Under the pieces are notes generated by a model. It made no database searches. It saw only the letters and a program-made list of their open reading frames with translations, and was not told the DNA's origin. The translations under genes and the position numbers were made by a program. 64,000 nt of DNA from Pseudomonas bijieensis (GTDB lineage Bacteria; Pseudomonadota; Gammaproteobacteria; Pseudomonadales; Pseudomonadaceae): positions 248,001 through 312,000 of the forward strand of contig NZ_CP048810.1 in the NCBI RefSeq assembly GCF_013347965.1, read 5' to 3'. Within the stretch, counting starts at the first letter, position 1, and every line of letters begins with the position of its first letter. Shown here one piece after another: positions 16,850 to 27,321 of the stretch.

Positions 16850-17689
16850 TCAGCCCAGATCCCCAGCCTCATGCCGCTCCGGCACCTGGCTCGCCTCGTC
16901 ACCCCACGTGCGGTTGACTCGTTGTCCGCGCAGGACGGCAGGACGCTTGGCGATTTCTTCTGCCCAGCGTTGCACATGGGTGTATTCGTGGGCACTGAGG
17001 AATTCGGCGGCGCCGTAGACGTTGTTGCGCACCAGTTGGCCATACCAGGGCCAGACCGCGATGTCGGCGATGGTGTAGTCGTCGCCTGCCAGGTAGCGGC
17101 TTTCGCCAAGGCGGCGATCCAGCACGTCGAGTTGGCGCTTGGCTTCCATGGTGAAGCGATTGATCGGGTATTCGAGCTTCTCCGGCGCATACGCGTAGAA
17201 ATGTCCGAAGCCGCCACCCAGGTACGGTGCGGCGCCCATCTGCCAGAACAGCCAGTTCAGTGTTTCGGTGCGACCTGCCGGATCGGTGGGCAGGAAGGCG
17301 CCGAGTTTTTCCGCCAGGTAAAGCAGGATCGAACCGGACTCGAAGACGCGGATGGCCGGCTCTACGCTGCGGTCCACCAGGGCCGGGATCTTGGAGTTGG
17401 GGTTGATCTGGACAAAGCCGCTGGAGAATTGGTCACCCTCGTTGATGCGGATCAGCCAGGCATCGTATTCCGCGCCCGCATGACCCAGCGCCAGCAGTTC
17501 TTCCAGCAGGATGGTCACTTTCACGCCATTGGGCGTGGCCAGGGAATAGAGCTGCAGTGGATGCTTGCCAATCGGCAAGGTCTTTTCGTGAGTCGGCCCG
17601 GCAACAGGGCGGTTGATGCTGGCGAACTGGCCGCCAGACGGGGCGTCGTTTTTCCAGACCTTGGGCGGAACGTAGGACGCATTGCTCAT
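16850..17689 (-). CDS. yghU: YghU-type glutathione S-transferase / disulfide reductase
   Basis: A 279-residue nu-class GST homologue. It matches the E. coli YghU pattern closely: LYSLATPNGVKVTILLEELL with the glutathione-contacting Thr-Pro-Asn, EYDAWLIRINEGDQFSSGFV, NPNSKIPALVD, RVFESGSILLYLAEKLG, YLGGGFGHFYAYAP and a C-terminal helical domain with WPWYGQLV. YghU has disulfide-bond reductase activity on glutathione conjugates. The start is at the second Met (MSNASYVPP, 17689), which has AGG upstream; the Met at 17704 is an alternative. Cytosolic. Confidence 0.92.
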   Translation of the reverse strand: MSNASYVPPKVWKNDAPSGGQFASINRPVAGPTHEKTLPIGKHPLQLYSLATPNGVKVTILLEELLALGHAGAEYDAWLIRINEGDQFSSGFVQINPNSKIPALVDRSVEPAIRVFESGSILLYLAEKLGAFLPTDPAGRTETLNWLFWQMGAAPYLGGGFGHFYAYAPEKLEYPINRFTMEAKRQLDVLDRRLGESRYLAGDDYTIADIAVWPWYGQLVRNNVYGAAEFLSAHEYTHVQRWAEEIAKRPAVLRGQRVNRTWGDEASQVPERHEAGDLG

Positions 17690-17733
17690 CGGGACATACC
17701 TCATCGGTTGCTTGTGGTGTGATCCCCCAGAGT

Positions 17734-18468
17734 CTACCGCTGTTCGTTCATGATCCGCGCCACTTCACCGGAAGCCTTGAGCTGGTCGAAGGCGCGTTGG
17801 GCCTTGGCGACGACTTCATCCGGTGTGCTCAGGCTGAAGGCCAGGTGGACCCTGTGGGGTTGTTCGTCGAGGGTATAGACCTCTTCCAGCGAAGTGAAAT
17901 CCACCTGGGCGTCTTTGCTCATCAGGCGTGCGGTGTTCTCTGGCATCGGCAGCAACTGGATCTGGCGATTGAGCAGTTTTTGAAAGTTGTCGTGGTTGTT
18001 GGCCGAGATGACCAGCCGGGTGAACCCACGCTGTTGCAGGTAAATCTGCTTGGCGTCATTGCGCACCACGCCGATGCTGTACTGCTTGGCCTCCTCGAGG
18101 TTGTTGACGGCAATGCCTGCGCTGTCCCGCATCTTGTAGAGCCGGCTCGCTACCCGATGAATTTCACCGACCCATTTGAACAGTTGCTCGCGAGCCGGGG
18201 TGCGGTCCAGCGGGAAAATCAGCACGTTAGGCTCGTGTAGCGCCTTTTCATAGGCCCGGGCCCACGGGTAGAGCGACAGGCTGTAGTCGGTGAGCTGCGC
18301 GTTTTTCAGCGTTTCTTCGGCGATGCGAATGCCCGGCCCGACGACCTTGTCGTCACGCTGATAGGCGTACAGCGAGTCTTCGGTGACGACTTCGATTGCC
18401 TCGGCGTGGCTTTGCAGGCTGATGGAGGCAAGTAGCAAGCATGAGCAGAGTGTCAGGCGAATATGCAT
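17734..18468 (-). CDS. Periplasmic substrate-binding protein (SBP_bac_3-like)
   Basis: A 244-residue exported protein with the signal peptide MHIRLTLCSCLLLASISLQS, cleaved near SHA-EA. The mature part follows the amino-acid-binding SBP fold: EVVTEDSLYAYQRDDKVVGP, YPWARAYEKAL, and an aromatic/acidic hinge. There is no transporter gene beside it. It closely resembles the protein at 19842-20600 (compare PWARAYELALNESNVLIYS), and the two flank a diguanylate cyclase. Likely a ligand sensor rather than a transporter component, which is inference. Confidence 0.85.
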   Translation of the reverse strand: MHIRLTLCSCLLLASISLQSHAEAIEVVTEDSLYAYQRDDKVVGPGIRIAEETLKNAQLTDYSLSLYPWARAYEKALHEPNVLIFPLDRTPAREQLFKWVGEIHRVASRLYKMRDSAGIAVNNLEEAKQYSIGVVRNDAKQIYLQQRGFTRLVISANNHDNFQKLLNRQIQLLPMPENTARLMSKDAQVDFTSLEEVYTLDEQPHRVHLAFSLSTPDEVVAKAQRAFDQLKASGEVARIMNEQR

Positions 18469-18496
18469 ATGCAGACCTCATGGCGCGCGATGGTTG

Positions 18497-19840
18497 TTAC
18501 AGGGCGACGCAGTCGCGCCCCTGGTGTTTGGCCCGGTACAGCGCCTGGTCGGCGCGTTGCAGCAATTGGTCAAAATGATCCATTGTCTCCGGGTCGAGCT
18601 CGGCGACGCCGATGCTCACGGTGACAAAAGGCGATACCTTGGAGCCGCTGTGGGGCAGCTCACGCTCGGCCAGGCTCGTACGCAAGCGTTGGGCGGCTTC
18701 GCAGGCTTGGACGCCGTCGATATTGGGTAGGACCACGACGAACTCTTCGCCGCCTACGCGTGCGGTCAGCTCGCCAGAGCGGCCGAACACACTGCGCAGG
18801 GTCTCGGCGATCTCTTTCAAGCACTGGTCGCCCTGCATGTGGCCGTAGGTGTCGTTGTAGATCTTGAAGAAATCGACATCGCACATGAGCACGGCCAGCG
18901 GGGTCTTATGGCGGATCGCCCGGCGAAACTCGATTTCCTTCAGTTCGTCGAAATAGCGACGGTTGGCCAGGCCCGTCAAGGCATCGTGACGTGACAACGT
19001 TTCGAGCGACTGGTTGGCCGCCTTCAATTCAGCGGTGCGTGCCTCGACCAGTTCGGCCATTTGATCGCGGCTGGTGGCAAGGGCCAGTTCGTCCGAACGC
19101 TGGCGCTCCAGATGGGCGTGGAGATTGTCCTGGAGTGCATTGACCTGGGATTCGAGCAGGCTCAGTTCATCCTGGCGGAGCACCGCCCGTTGCAGCTTGA
19201 GGTGATGCTTGAGGGTTTGCGGCGCAAGTTCGCCCAGGTGACGGGCGATATGCACCACGTGCACGGTCACCAGGCGGTTGAACATGGTCATGACCAACCC
19301 GGCCAGCAGCAAGGACTGGATGAGCTGGGTGATGACGATGCTGCGTGCTTCGCCCCAGAGGCGCTCCCACAGCAGGTTATTGTCGCCTTCGATGGTCAGC
19401 TCGCCGACTTTTTCCTGGGCTCCGGCGTAGGGCTGCGCTATGAGTTGGCGATGCAGCACCGGCACCACGCCCGATTGAGCGACGGTGTATCGATTGAGTT
19501 CGATGATTTCGGGGGCTTGGCCGGGGCGCAGGATGTTCAACACCACGCGACCCACGGGCGCTGCCGTGGCGACGCTGGTGATTTGCTGGTCGAGGGATTC
19601 ACGGTCCAGCTCCCAAATGGCGTGGGCCAGGGTGTTCTGGAACACTTGGTCGATCAGGGCCAGTTCCGAATTCATTTCCGCGAGGTTGTTTTCCCAGGCC
19701 AGCCAGGTTCGCCAGGTGACCATCGCCAGGGTAAAGAGCAGGCAGAACAGCAGCGTTGCCAGCACCAGGCGCCGCCCCAGGGAGCTGAATGCCTTGGCCT
19801 GTGGTTGTAAGGAGGACACCGTACGGAAATCGCCCTCCAT
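18497..19840 (-). CDS. Membrane diguanylate cyclase with periplasmic sensor domain
   Basis: A 447-residue GGDEF enzyme making c-di-GMP. Layout: short cytosolic start, TM helix (LVLATLLFCLLFTLAMV), periplasmic domain of about 120 residues, second TM (IVITQLIQSLLLAGLVM), HAMP-like and coiled-coil linker, then GGDEF. The active-site loop is GGEEF at 363-367, catalytically competent in many cyclases. The expected inhibitory RxxD site reads RSGE, so product inhibition may be weakened. The ATG at 19840 lies one base after the stop of the upstream SBP gene, indicating translational coupling. Confidence 0.92.
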   Translation of the reverse strand: MEGDFRTVSSLQPQAKAFSSLGRRLVLATLLFCLLFTLAMVTWRTWLAWENNLAEMNSELALIDQVFQNTLAHAIWELDRESLDQQITSVATAAPVGRVVLNILRPGQAPEIIELNRYTVAQSGVVPVLHRQLIAQPYAGAQEKVGELTIEGDNNLLWERLWGEARSIVITQLIQSLLLAGLVMTMFNRLVTVHVVHIARHLGELAPQTLKHHLKLQRAVLRQDELSLLESQVNALQDNLHAHLERQRSDELALATSRDQMAELVEARTAELKAANQSLETLSRHDALTGLANRRYFDELKEIEFRRAIRHKTPLAVLMCDVDFFKIYNDTYGHMQGDQCLKEIAETLRSVFGRSGELTARVGGEEFVVVLPNIDGVQACEAAQRLRTSLAERELPHSGSKVSPFVTVSIGVAELDPETMDHFDQLLQRADQALYRAKHQGRDCVAL

Positions 19841-19841
19841 G

Positions 19842-20600
19842 TCATAACCATTTGCGCAGGATGGCATCGTAGACGCCGTTGCGGCGGATGGTTTCAAGGC
19901 CAACACGGAACTTCTCCACTGTTTCGGTCGGCGTCTTGCGGCTGAACGCCATGTTCAAGCCATCTGTACTGCTCAGCTCGGGCAGCGGCAGCGAGCGGAT
20001 CAGCACTTTGTCCGGGTCTTCGCCATTCTGGCGTGTCAGGTACAGCGCGTTGAGCTCATTGGAGATCCACAGCTCCACGTGATCGACCTTGAGCTTGCGG
20101 TAGTTGTGTTCGTACTTGGTGCTCGACTGCAATTCTTCGCCGATGCGGAACCCTTTCGACACCAGGTACTGCTCGCCCACGTCCTGATTGACCGTGGCGA
20201 TCTGGTGACCATGGGCATCGGCCAGCGAAGCGAGTTTTACCGGCCGGTCCGCCAGTGAGTAGATGTACCACTGCGTCGGGCCAATGGTGCCGACCCACTG
20301 GAAAAGCGATTCACGTGCCGGTGTACGGACGATCGAGTAGATCAACACGTTGCTTTCATTGAGCGCCAGTTCATACGCCCGGGCCCAGGGCATAGGCTGG
20401 ATAGGCGCGTCCAGGCCGACCTCCTTGAGCACGGCCTGGACCACCTCGGTGCTCATGCCGGTCACTCGCCCGTTCTGCGTCATGTTGTAGGGCGGAAGTT
20501 CCTCGGTGACGATGCGCAGCGGCGCCTCTGCCGCGCAAGCGCCAGCAGCGAGGAACATCAGGACGCCCCACATCAGCAGGCGATTAAGCGGCAAACCCAT
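19842..20600 (-). CDS. Periplasmic substrate-binding protein coupled to the diguanylate cyclase
   Basis: A 252-residue SBP_bac_3-type protein with signal peptide MGLPLNRLLMWGVLMFLAAG, cleaved near ACA-AE. The mature sequence has IVTEELPPYNMTQNGRVTGM, PWARAYELAL and KYEHNYRKLKV. It is immediately upstream of, and coupled to, the cyclase, and is a paralogue of the downstream SBP. It may present a periplasmic ligand to the cyclase sensor, as periplasmic binding proteins do for some receptors; this is inferred from arrangement only. Confidence 0.88.
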   Translation of the reverse strand: MGLPLNRLLMWGVLMFLAAGACAAEAPLRIVTEELPPYNMTQNGRVTGMSTEVVQAVLKEVGLDAPIQPMPWARAYELALNESNVLIYSIVRTPARESLFQWVGTIGPTQWYIYSLADRPVKLASLADAHGHQIATVNQDVGEQYLVSKGFRIGEELQSSTKYEHNYRKLKVDHVELWISNELNALYLTRQNGEDPDKVLIRSLPLPELSSTDGLNMAFSRKTPTETVEKFRVGLETIRRNGVYDAILRKWL

Positions 20601-20724
20601 TGATCATTACCCTATGCAACTTGCAGAACCCGGCGAGGCCTGGGAGCTATCACTGATAGGGTTATCGGCTGGGCGGGCGCCTGCTTGAATCGTGCCTGTC
20701 GAAAGCGACAGCCCAGCCGCGGGA

Positions 20725-21720
<996 letters not shown>

Positions 21721-21833
21721 GATGATTACTCCTGGAAATGAACGACCTGTGCAGTCTCCATCAAGGGGTTTCCTGGATAAATCCACGATTATTGGTTTAA
21801 CTATTCGTGATATCTGAATAATGAGGCGCAACA

Positions 21834-22757
21834 TTGGACCGATTACAAGCCATGCAGGTGTTCCGGCGCATCGTTGAGCTGGGTGGTTTTGGCAAGGCGG
21901 CCGATGACCTTGGGCTACCCAGGGCCACCGTCAGCCTGCTGATCCAACAGTTGGAAGCGCATCTTGGGGTGCAGTTGTTGCAGCGCACCACCCGGCAGGT
22001 GCGCGCAACGCTTGATGGCCAAGCGTATTACCAGCGCAGTGGCCAGTTGCTGGACGACCTCGATGACCTGGAAAGCTCGTTGTCGGCGCAGCGAAGCCAG
22101 CCGCGCGGCACCTTGAAAGTGGACATGCCCATTGCCTTCGGGTGCACCTGGATCCTGCCGCGCCTGGCGGATTTCTACCGCCGCTACCCGGCGTTGCAAC
22201 TGGATCTGGGCTTCCACGACCGCCAGGTCCATCTGCAGCGCGAGGGCGTGGATTGTGCAATCCGCGCCGGCAATGTCGTCGACCAGGCGTTGGTGGCACG
22301 CCCCATCGTGCGCCTGCACCAACTGACCTGTGCCAGCCCCGGCTATCTTGCCCGCGCCGGGACGCCTGGGCGGCTGGAGGATTTGCCAGCGCACCAGGTC
22401 ATTGGCTTTGCGTCTGGCAATGGACGGTTTTTCCCGTTCGAATTCGAGGTGGCGGGGCGGGTGCGCGAAATGCAATTGCCGAGTGAACTGAACGTCAATA
22501 ACGCCGACGCTTATGTGACCGCCTGTGAGGCGGGATTCGGCTTGATCCAGGTGCCGCGTTATCACGTGCAACGGCAGTTGGCCGAGGGCAGGCTGGTCGA
22601 AGTATTGAGCGAGTATCGCGTGCCGACGTGGCCGATCTCAGCGGTGTACCCGCCCCATCGACAGTTGTCGCCCAGGGTGCGGGTGTTTATCGACTGGGTG
22701 ATCGAGCTGTTGCACGGCGAGGCGGATGCGCAGGGGGCGCTGATGGAGCGGGCGTAG
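21834..22757 (+). CDS. LysR-family transcriptional regulator
   Basis: A 307-residue regulator from a TTG start with GAGG 7 bases upstream. N-terminal winged HTH ([40 protein letters not shown]), then a LysR effector domain with [20 protein letters not shown] and DCAIRAGNV. It is divergent from the aldo/keto reductase with a 113-bp AT-rich gap, the usual arrangement for a LysR and its target. Its last 71 bases overlap the 3' end of the convergent TetR gene. Confidence 0.93.
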   Translation: MDRLQAMQVFRRIVELGGFGKAADDLGLPRATVSLLIQQLEAHLGVQLLQRTTRQVRATLDGQAYYQRSGQLLDDLDDLESSLSAQRSQPRGTLKVDMPIAFGCTWILPRLADFYRRYPALQLDLGFHDRQVHLQREGVDCAIRAGNVVDQALVARPIVRLHQLTCASPGYLARAGTPGRLEDLPAHQVIGFASGNGRFFPFEFEVAGRVREMQLPSELNVNNADAYVTACEAGFGLIQVPRYHVQRQLAEGRLVEVLSEYRVPTWPISAVYPPHRQLSPRVRVFIDWVIELLHGEADAQGALMERA

Positions 22758-23352
22758 GCTTCTGCACTGTGCTCGACGGCCAGGTCGACAGAGCCTGGTC
22801 AACCACCATCTCCAGGAGCTCGCGACTAAAGCCGGCCTTGGCCTGAACAGCCATGCCGTGAGTCATTGCCAGCACAAAGGCGGCCAGTGCCGTGCAGTTG
22901 GCGCTCTGCGGCAGATCCCCATCCTCTTTTGCCCGTTCGAAGCGCTCACGCAACGTCACTTCTGCGGTTGCTCGTGCGTCGATCAAGGCGCATCGAATGG
23001 GTTCGGCATCGTCCGAGCCTGCCAAGGCGCCATGGATTCCGAGACAGCCTTTGCGGTCCGGGTACCGGGTATTCAATTCCACCGCCCGGCGGAGGATGTG
23101 TTCGGCTACCTCCCGCGAAGTGGGTTGTTCCAGCGCCATCGGGAAGAAATCCAGATAATGCGTGTAATAGCGCTCGAGCGCTTTGCGGAACAAGGCCTCC
23201 TTGTTGCCGAACGCAGAATAAAGCGCAGGGCGTTCAACGCCTGTGGCCTGGGTCAGGTCGGTGTATGACGCCCCCTCGTAGCCCTTGCGCCAAAACACGC
23301 AAAGCGCCGCTTCCAGCGCTTTCTCCACGTCGAACTCACGCTGTCGCCCCAT
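22687..23352 (-). CDS. TetR-family regulator
   Basis: A 221-residue repressor. HTH: FDVEKALEAALCVFWRKGYE, then YTDLTQATGVERPALYSAFG. Ligand domain with RYPDRKGCLG, a pattern frequent in regulators of electrophile- or quinone-responsive oxidoreductases. The C-terminal 30 residues are Pro/Ser/Arg-rich and lie entirely in the overlap with the convergent LysR gene, so they are probably a read-through extension. It is divergent from the SDR and reductase genes at 23503 and 24300, its likely targets. Confidence 0.92.
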   Translation of the reverse strand: MGRQREFDVEKALEAALCVFWRKGYEGASYTDLTQATGVERPALYSAFGNKEALFRKALERYYTHYLDFFPMALEQPTSREVAEHILRRAVELNTRYPDRKGCLGIHGALAGSDDAEPIRCALIDARATAEVTLRERFERAKEDGDLPQSANCTALAAFVLAMTHGMAVQAKAGFSRELLEMVVDQALSTWPSSTVQKPTPAPSAPPAHPPRRATARSPSR

Positions 23353-23395
23353 CAGATCACCTCAAGCTTTTTCATAACGATCGATATTAAACCCC

Positions 23396-23445
23396 TTGAC
23401 GATTGCTTCGCAAATTCATACTGTCCGTTACGTTAACGGTCGTTA
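23396..23445 (+). promoter_or_regulatory. Promoter and TetR-type operator for the SDR gene
   Basis: A sigma-70-like -35 TTGACG (23396) and a -10-like TACTGT (23419) are 17 bases apart. Just downstream is the palindrome TAACGGTCGTTA (23434-23445); a related half, cataacgatcgatat, lies near 23373 by the TetR start. Position and symmetry fit operator sites for the divergent TetR. Confidence 0.5.
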
Positions 23446-23502
23446 TGGTTTCTCGGTAGCCTCCACGAGGGGCATTCAAACATTCATGAAGAGGTTTTTA
23501 CC

Positions 23503-24261
23503 GTGCAGAAATTACTGGCAGGCAAGGTTGCACTCGTAACAGGTGGATCACGTGGCCTCGGTGCCACCCTGGCGCAGGCACTCGCCGACCTGGGAGCGGA
23601 TGTTGCAATCAGCTACGTCGCATCGGTCGAGAAGGCCGAGGCCGTGGTCCAGCAACTCAAGGCGAAGGACGTTCGTGCGCTGGCAGTTCAGAGCGACCAG
23701 GCGGACATGGCGGCGGCCCGACCGTTGATCGACAATGTGATAGCGCATTTCGGCCAACTCGACATCCTGGTGAACAATGCGGCGATCGCGGTTCAGGGCA
23801 AGACGGTGGACGCCCCCGATCTCGATACCGTCAACCTCGATCGCCAGTGGCAGACCAACGTGATGGGCGCCGTGGCGACCACGCGCGCGGCCGCCCCGGT
23901 GCTGTCGGATGGCGGTCGGATCATCTTCATCGGTTCACTTCTGGGCGGGCATGTCCCGTTTGCCGGCGCCGCCGACTATGCGGGAACCAAGGCGGCTATC
24001 GTCGGTTATGCCAAGGGCGTCGCTCGGGACCTGGGTGCTCGCAATATCACGGTCAATGTCGTCCAGCCCGGCATCATGCCAACCGACATGTCGGCAGAGG
24101 TATTGGGCGACAGTGTGCCCGACGCGCTGCTGGACCTGCATCCGATTCGCCGGATTGCAACACTCGAGGAGGTAGCGGCTACGGTCTGTTTCTTGGCGGG
24201 GCCAAGCGGTGGCTATATCACCGGCAGCGCGATCGATGTAGCCGGCGGCCTGAGCATCTGA
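23503..24261 (+). CDS. Short-chain dehydrogenase/reductase (3-oxoacyl-ACP-reductase-like)
   Basis: A 252-residue classical SDR. NAD(P) motif TGGSRGLG, NNAA in the beta4 region, catalytic Tyr-Lys as DYAGTKA preceded by the Ser of FIGSLLGG, and a C-terminal GSAIDVAGG. Starts at GTG 23503. It probably reduces or oxidises a carbonyl/alcohol; family members beside TetR genes like this often serve detoxification. Next gene begins 38 bases later. Confidence 0.92.
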   Translation: MQKLLAGKVALVTGGSRGLGATLAQALADLGADVAISYVASVEKAEAVVQQLKAKDVRALAVQSDQADMAAARPLIDNVIAHFGQLDILVNNAAIAVQGKTVDAPDLDTVNLDRQWQTNVMGAVATTRAAAPVLSDGGRIIFIGSLLGGHVPFAGAADYAGTKAAIVGYAKGVARDLGARNITVNVVQPGIMPTDMSAEVLGDSVPDALLDLHPIRRIATLEEVAATVCFLAGPSGGYITGSAIDVAGGLSI

Positions 24262-24299
24262 TCCCCAACGTTCAATCGGAACCAGAGGTGCAATCTCCC

Positions 24300-25001
24300 A
24301 TGACGACCATCGGCATCATCGGCGCAGGCGAGGTGGGTAGCCACATCGCACGCGCGGCCATCGCGAACGGCTATCAGGTCGTGATTGCCAATTCGCGCGG
24401 CCCCGAGACCCTGGAGAGCCTGATTGAGACGCTGGGTCCGTCAGCGCGCGCAGCCACTGCTGCGGGCGCTGCGATGGCGGGCGATTTCGTCGTCGTGGCG
24501 GTTCCACTCAAGGTCGTCAATGACATGCCGGTGGAAGCGCTTGCGGGGAAGGTCGTGCTCGATACGAACAACTACATGATATGGCGGGATGGGCATATCC
24601 CGCTCATCGATTCCGGCGAAAAGACCGTCCACGAACTCCGTCAGGAGCAACTCCCCACTTCCAAGGTGGTCAAGGCCTTCACTCATATCCAGGCGCCCCG
24701 GATCATCACTTGGGGCCAGCCCGCTGGCACCGCCGAGCGCCTGGCCCTGGCGGTTTCGAGTGATTTTCCCGAGGCGGTGGCACTCGTGACGCGACTGTAC
24801 GACCAATTCGGTTTCGACACTGTCGACAGCAGCCCGCTTAGTCAATCCTGGCGCAACGCTCCCGGCCAACCCGCATGGAAGCAAGAGCGCCAGATCCGGC
24901 TCGAGCTTATGGCCAACCTGGCCGCTGCGCGACACCCGTCAAGCCTTGACCCAGCGCTGGCGACTCCAGCTACTCAACGTATCGACCGCGAACACCAGTA
25001 G
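24300..25001 (+). CDS. NADPH-dependent F420-reductase-like oxidoreductase
   Basis: A 233-residue Rossmann-fold protein of the NADP-oxidoreductase coenzyme F420-dependent family. N-terminal dinucleotide motif IGIIGAGEVGSHIARAAIAN, then IANSRGPETL, which suits the NADP 2'-phosphate, and VVVAVPLKVV. Pseudomonas does not make F420, so it probably uses NADP(H) or a flavin. Likely cotranscribed with the SDR. The final 21 codons overlap the 3' end of the convergent permease gene. Confidence 0.85.
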   Translation: MTTIGIIGAGEVGSHIARAAIANGYQVVIANSRGPETLESLIETLGPSARAATAAGAAMAGDFVVVAVPLKVVNDMPVEALAGKVVLDTNNYMIWRDGHIPLIDSGEKTVHELRQEQLPTSKVVKAFTHIQAPRIITWGQPAGTAERLALAVSSDFPEAVALVTRLYDQFGFDTVDSSPLSQSWRNAPGQPAWKQERQIRLELMANLAAARHPSSLDPALATPATQRIDREHQ

Positions 25002-25706
25002 CAACATCGCCAGGATCACCGTGCTGCCCTGTGCTTCCTGGAACAGGCTGAGGCTGACGTAGAGCATTTGCCCTAAGCCGCCGGCGCCGACGAAGCCGAG
25101 CACGCTGGCCATGCGTATGTTGTTTTCCCAGCGGTACAGGACATAGGCCAGCAGTTGAGGCAGAAGGTTGGGCAGCGTGCCGTAGCAGAACGCCAATACG
25201 GCATTGCCGCCTTGCAGGCGGATCGCGTCGGCCGGTTCGGAAGGGGTATTTTCCAATGCCTCGGCGAACAGCCGGCCGAGCACGCCGGTGGTGTGCAGGG
25301 CCAAGGCCAGGGTGCCGGCATTGGGGCCGAGCCCGGCGGCCAGGACCATCAGTGCGGCCCACACCAGTTCTGGAACGGCGCGCAAGGCATTGAGCAGCAG
25401 GCGCGAAGCGCTCTGCGGGGGCCAGCCGAAGCGACCGGCCGCAGGCAGGGCCAAAAGTAGGCCAAACACCGCCGCGAGCAGGGTGCCAAGGGCCGACATG
25501 GCAAGGGTTTCCAGGGCGCCGTGAGCGATCGCCTTCAGATGACCCGGGCTCAAGTCCGGACTGAGAAAACGCTGCGCGTAAGCCCCCATCCGGTGCAGAT
25601 TACCGCTGTCGCCAAGCTCGCTCAGGTCGATGCCCAGGTAGACGAACGAGGCGACGACCGCCGAGCCGATGCACAGGACCATGACCGCGTTGAGCAGGCG
25701 CTTCAT
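24939..25706 (-). CDS. phnE: PhnE-type ABC transporter permease (second)
   Basis: A 255-residue inner-membrane permease with about six TM helices and the binding-protein-dependent loop APTLAFCYGTLPNLLPQLLAY-like region (EAA motif) near residue 175, plus [19 protein letters not shown], typical of PhnE/PtxC. Overlaps the upstream permease by 4 bases. Substrate is discussed under the binding protein. Confidence 0.88.
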   Translation of the reverse strand: MKRLLNAVMVLCIGSAVVASFVYLGIDLSELGDSGNLHRMGAYAQRFLSPDLSPGHLKAIAHGALETLAMSALGTLLAAVFGLLLALPAAGRFGWPPQSASRLLLNALRAVPELVWAALMVLAAGLGPNAGTLALALHTTGVLGRLFAEALENTPSEPADAIRLQGGNAVLAFCYGTLPNLLPQLLAYVLYRWENNIRMASVLGFVGAGGLGQMLYVSLSLFQEAQGSTVILAMLLLVFAVDTLSSWSRQRWVKA

Positions 25707-26530
25707 GCCAGCCTCCAGCGCAGCAGGCGGCTGAGTTGATCGGCGAGCAGCACCAGCATCAGGAACGTCAGCAGCAGGCTGGCCACTTCACCGCCGGCGA
25801 ACATTCGCAACGACAAATCCATTTGCTGGCCCAGGCCTCCGGCACCGACGAACCCCATCACCACCGAGGCGCGGATGGCGCATTCCCAGCGATACACCGT
25901 ATAGGACAGCAGTTCCGCCGCGACATTGGGCAGGATCCCGTAGCAGAAGGCCGCGAGCCGGCTGCTGCCGGACTGCAAGAGTGCGTGGGCCGGGCGCTGG
26001 TCGACCGACTCGTAGATTTCCGCGTAGACCTTGCCCAGCATGCCGCTGTAGGTGATGGCGATCGCCAGTACGCCGGCGGTGGGGCCGAGGCCGACGGCGC
26101 GTACGAAGAGCAAGGCCCAGACGATTTCCGGGACGCTGCGCAGGAAGATCAGCAGGCCGCGTACTGGCCAACGCAGCAGTTGCCCCCAATAACCCGGATG
26201 CCCGGCACGGGAGGCCGCCGACAGTGACAGGGCGCGGCTGGCCAACAGGCTTGCGGGCACCGCCAACAGCAAAGCCAGGGCCATGCCGGCCGTGGCGATA
26301 GCCAGTGTCTGCAAGGTGGCCTGCCACAGCAGTTCGATGAATTCGTCGCCATGGGCGGGAGGCCAGAAGGCCGCTACAAACCGGCCCATTTCGCTCTGGC
26401 TGTCGCTGGTGACCAGCACTCGGAGGTCCAATTCGCTGAACTGGATGCCGGGCCAGAGCAGGACAAGGGCCAGCAGGCTGAGCAGCAGGCGAGGGCGGCT
26501 GGCGGGGTCTCGGGTATCGCGTGTCAGCAT
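25703..26530 (-). CDS. phnE: PhnE-type ABC transporter permease (first)
   Basis: A 275-residue permease paralogous to the next gene: TM start [23 protein letters not shown] region [16 protein letters not shown] and [20 protein letters not shown]. Two fused-operon PhnE copies would form a heterodimeric channel. Start overlaps the end of the ATPase gene by 7 bases. Confidence 0.88.
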   Translation of the reverse strand: MLTRDTRDPASRPRLLLSLLALVLLWPGIQFSELDLRVLVTSDSQSEMGRFVAAFWPPAHGDEFIELLWQATLQTLAIATAGMALALLLAVPASLLASRALSLSAASRAGHPGYWGQLLRWPVRGLLIFLRSVPEIVWALLFVRAVGLGPTAGVLAIAITYSGMLGKVYAEIYESVDQRPAHALLQSGSSRLAAFCYGILPNVAAELLSYTVYRWECAIRASVVMGFVGAGGLGQQMDLSLRMFAGGEVASLLLTFLMLVLLADQLSRLLRWRLA

Positions 26531-27321
26531 CGGGGGATCTGCACGCTCGAGGGCGGGAGGGGCGTTGGCGAAGACTGCAGCTGTTCGTTGGCGTAGAGCG
26601 TGTCGAGCAACGGACGGTCGACCGCCTCGGTTGGCAGGTCGAACAGGATCTGCCCATCACGCAGGCCGATGACCCGGGAAAAGTGCGCCAAGGCCAGTTC
26701 CACCGCGTGCAGGCTGGCAACCAGGGTAACGTTGTGCTCCCGGGCGTGGCGACAGAGCACCGAAAGCGTGTGCTCGGCTAAAACCGGGTCCATGGCCGAG
26801 ACCGGTTCGTCGGCCAGCAACACCTCCGGCGCCTGATACAACACCCGGGCAATGCCAACGCGTTGCAACTGTCCGCCGGACAGCTGCTGGCATTGCGCGA
26901 ACAACTTGTCACCCAGGTCCAGCCGGGCCAGCGCCGCCCTGGCGCCTGGAATATCCAGCGGATGCAGCAGGTTCAACAGGCTTTTGCCGATGCCCCACTG
27001 ACCGAGTTTTCCGGCCAGGACTGCGGTGACCACGCGTTGGCGTGGCGGCAGGGGCGGCGCTTGGTGGACCAGGCCGATACGCGCGCGCAGGCGCTGACGC
27101 TGGCGGGCAGACAGTTGCCAGGCGCGCTCGCCGAGCAGTTGCAGCTCGCCGCTACCCGGGCGCAGAGCGGTGGCGAGCAGGTTGAGCAGGCTCGACTTGC
27201 CTGCGCCGGACGGGCCGATGACCGCGACCTGTTCGCCCGTGCCGATGTGCAGGTCTATGCCCCGCAGCGCCTGGACACCGTTGGCATGGGTAACGCTGAC
27301 CTGGGTCAGTTGCAGGGTCAT
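26524..27321 (-). CDS. phnC: PhnC-type ABC transporter ATPase
   Basis: A 265-residue ATPase. Walker A is [12 protein letters not shown]-loop GLVHQAP, signature [15 protein letters not shown], Walker [15 protein letters not shown]-loop SLHAVE. It overlaps the binding-protein gene by 4 bases and the permease by 7, so SBP-ATPase-permease-permease form one tightly coupled operon. Confidence 0.9.
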   Translation of the reverse strand: MTLQLTQVSVTHANGVQALRGIDLHIGTGEQVAVIGPSGAGKSSLLNLLATALRPGSGELQLLGERAWQLSARQRQRLRARIGLVHQAPPLPPRQRVVTAVLAGKLGQWGIGKSLLNLLHPLDIPGARAALARLDLGDKLFAQCQQLSGGQLQRVGIARVLYQAPEVLLADEPVSAMDPVLAEHTLSVLCRHAREHNVTLVASLHAVELALAHFSRVIGLRDGQILFDLPTEAVDRPLLDTLYANEQLQSSPTPLPPSSVQIPRC

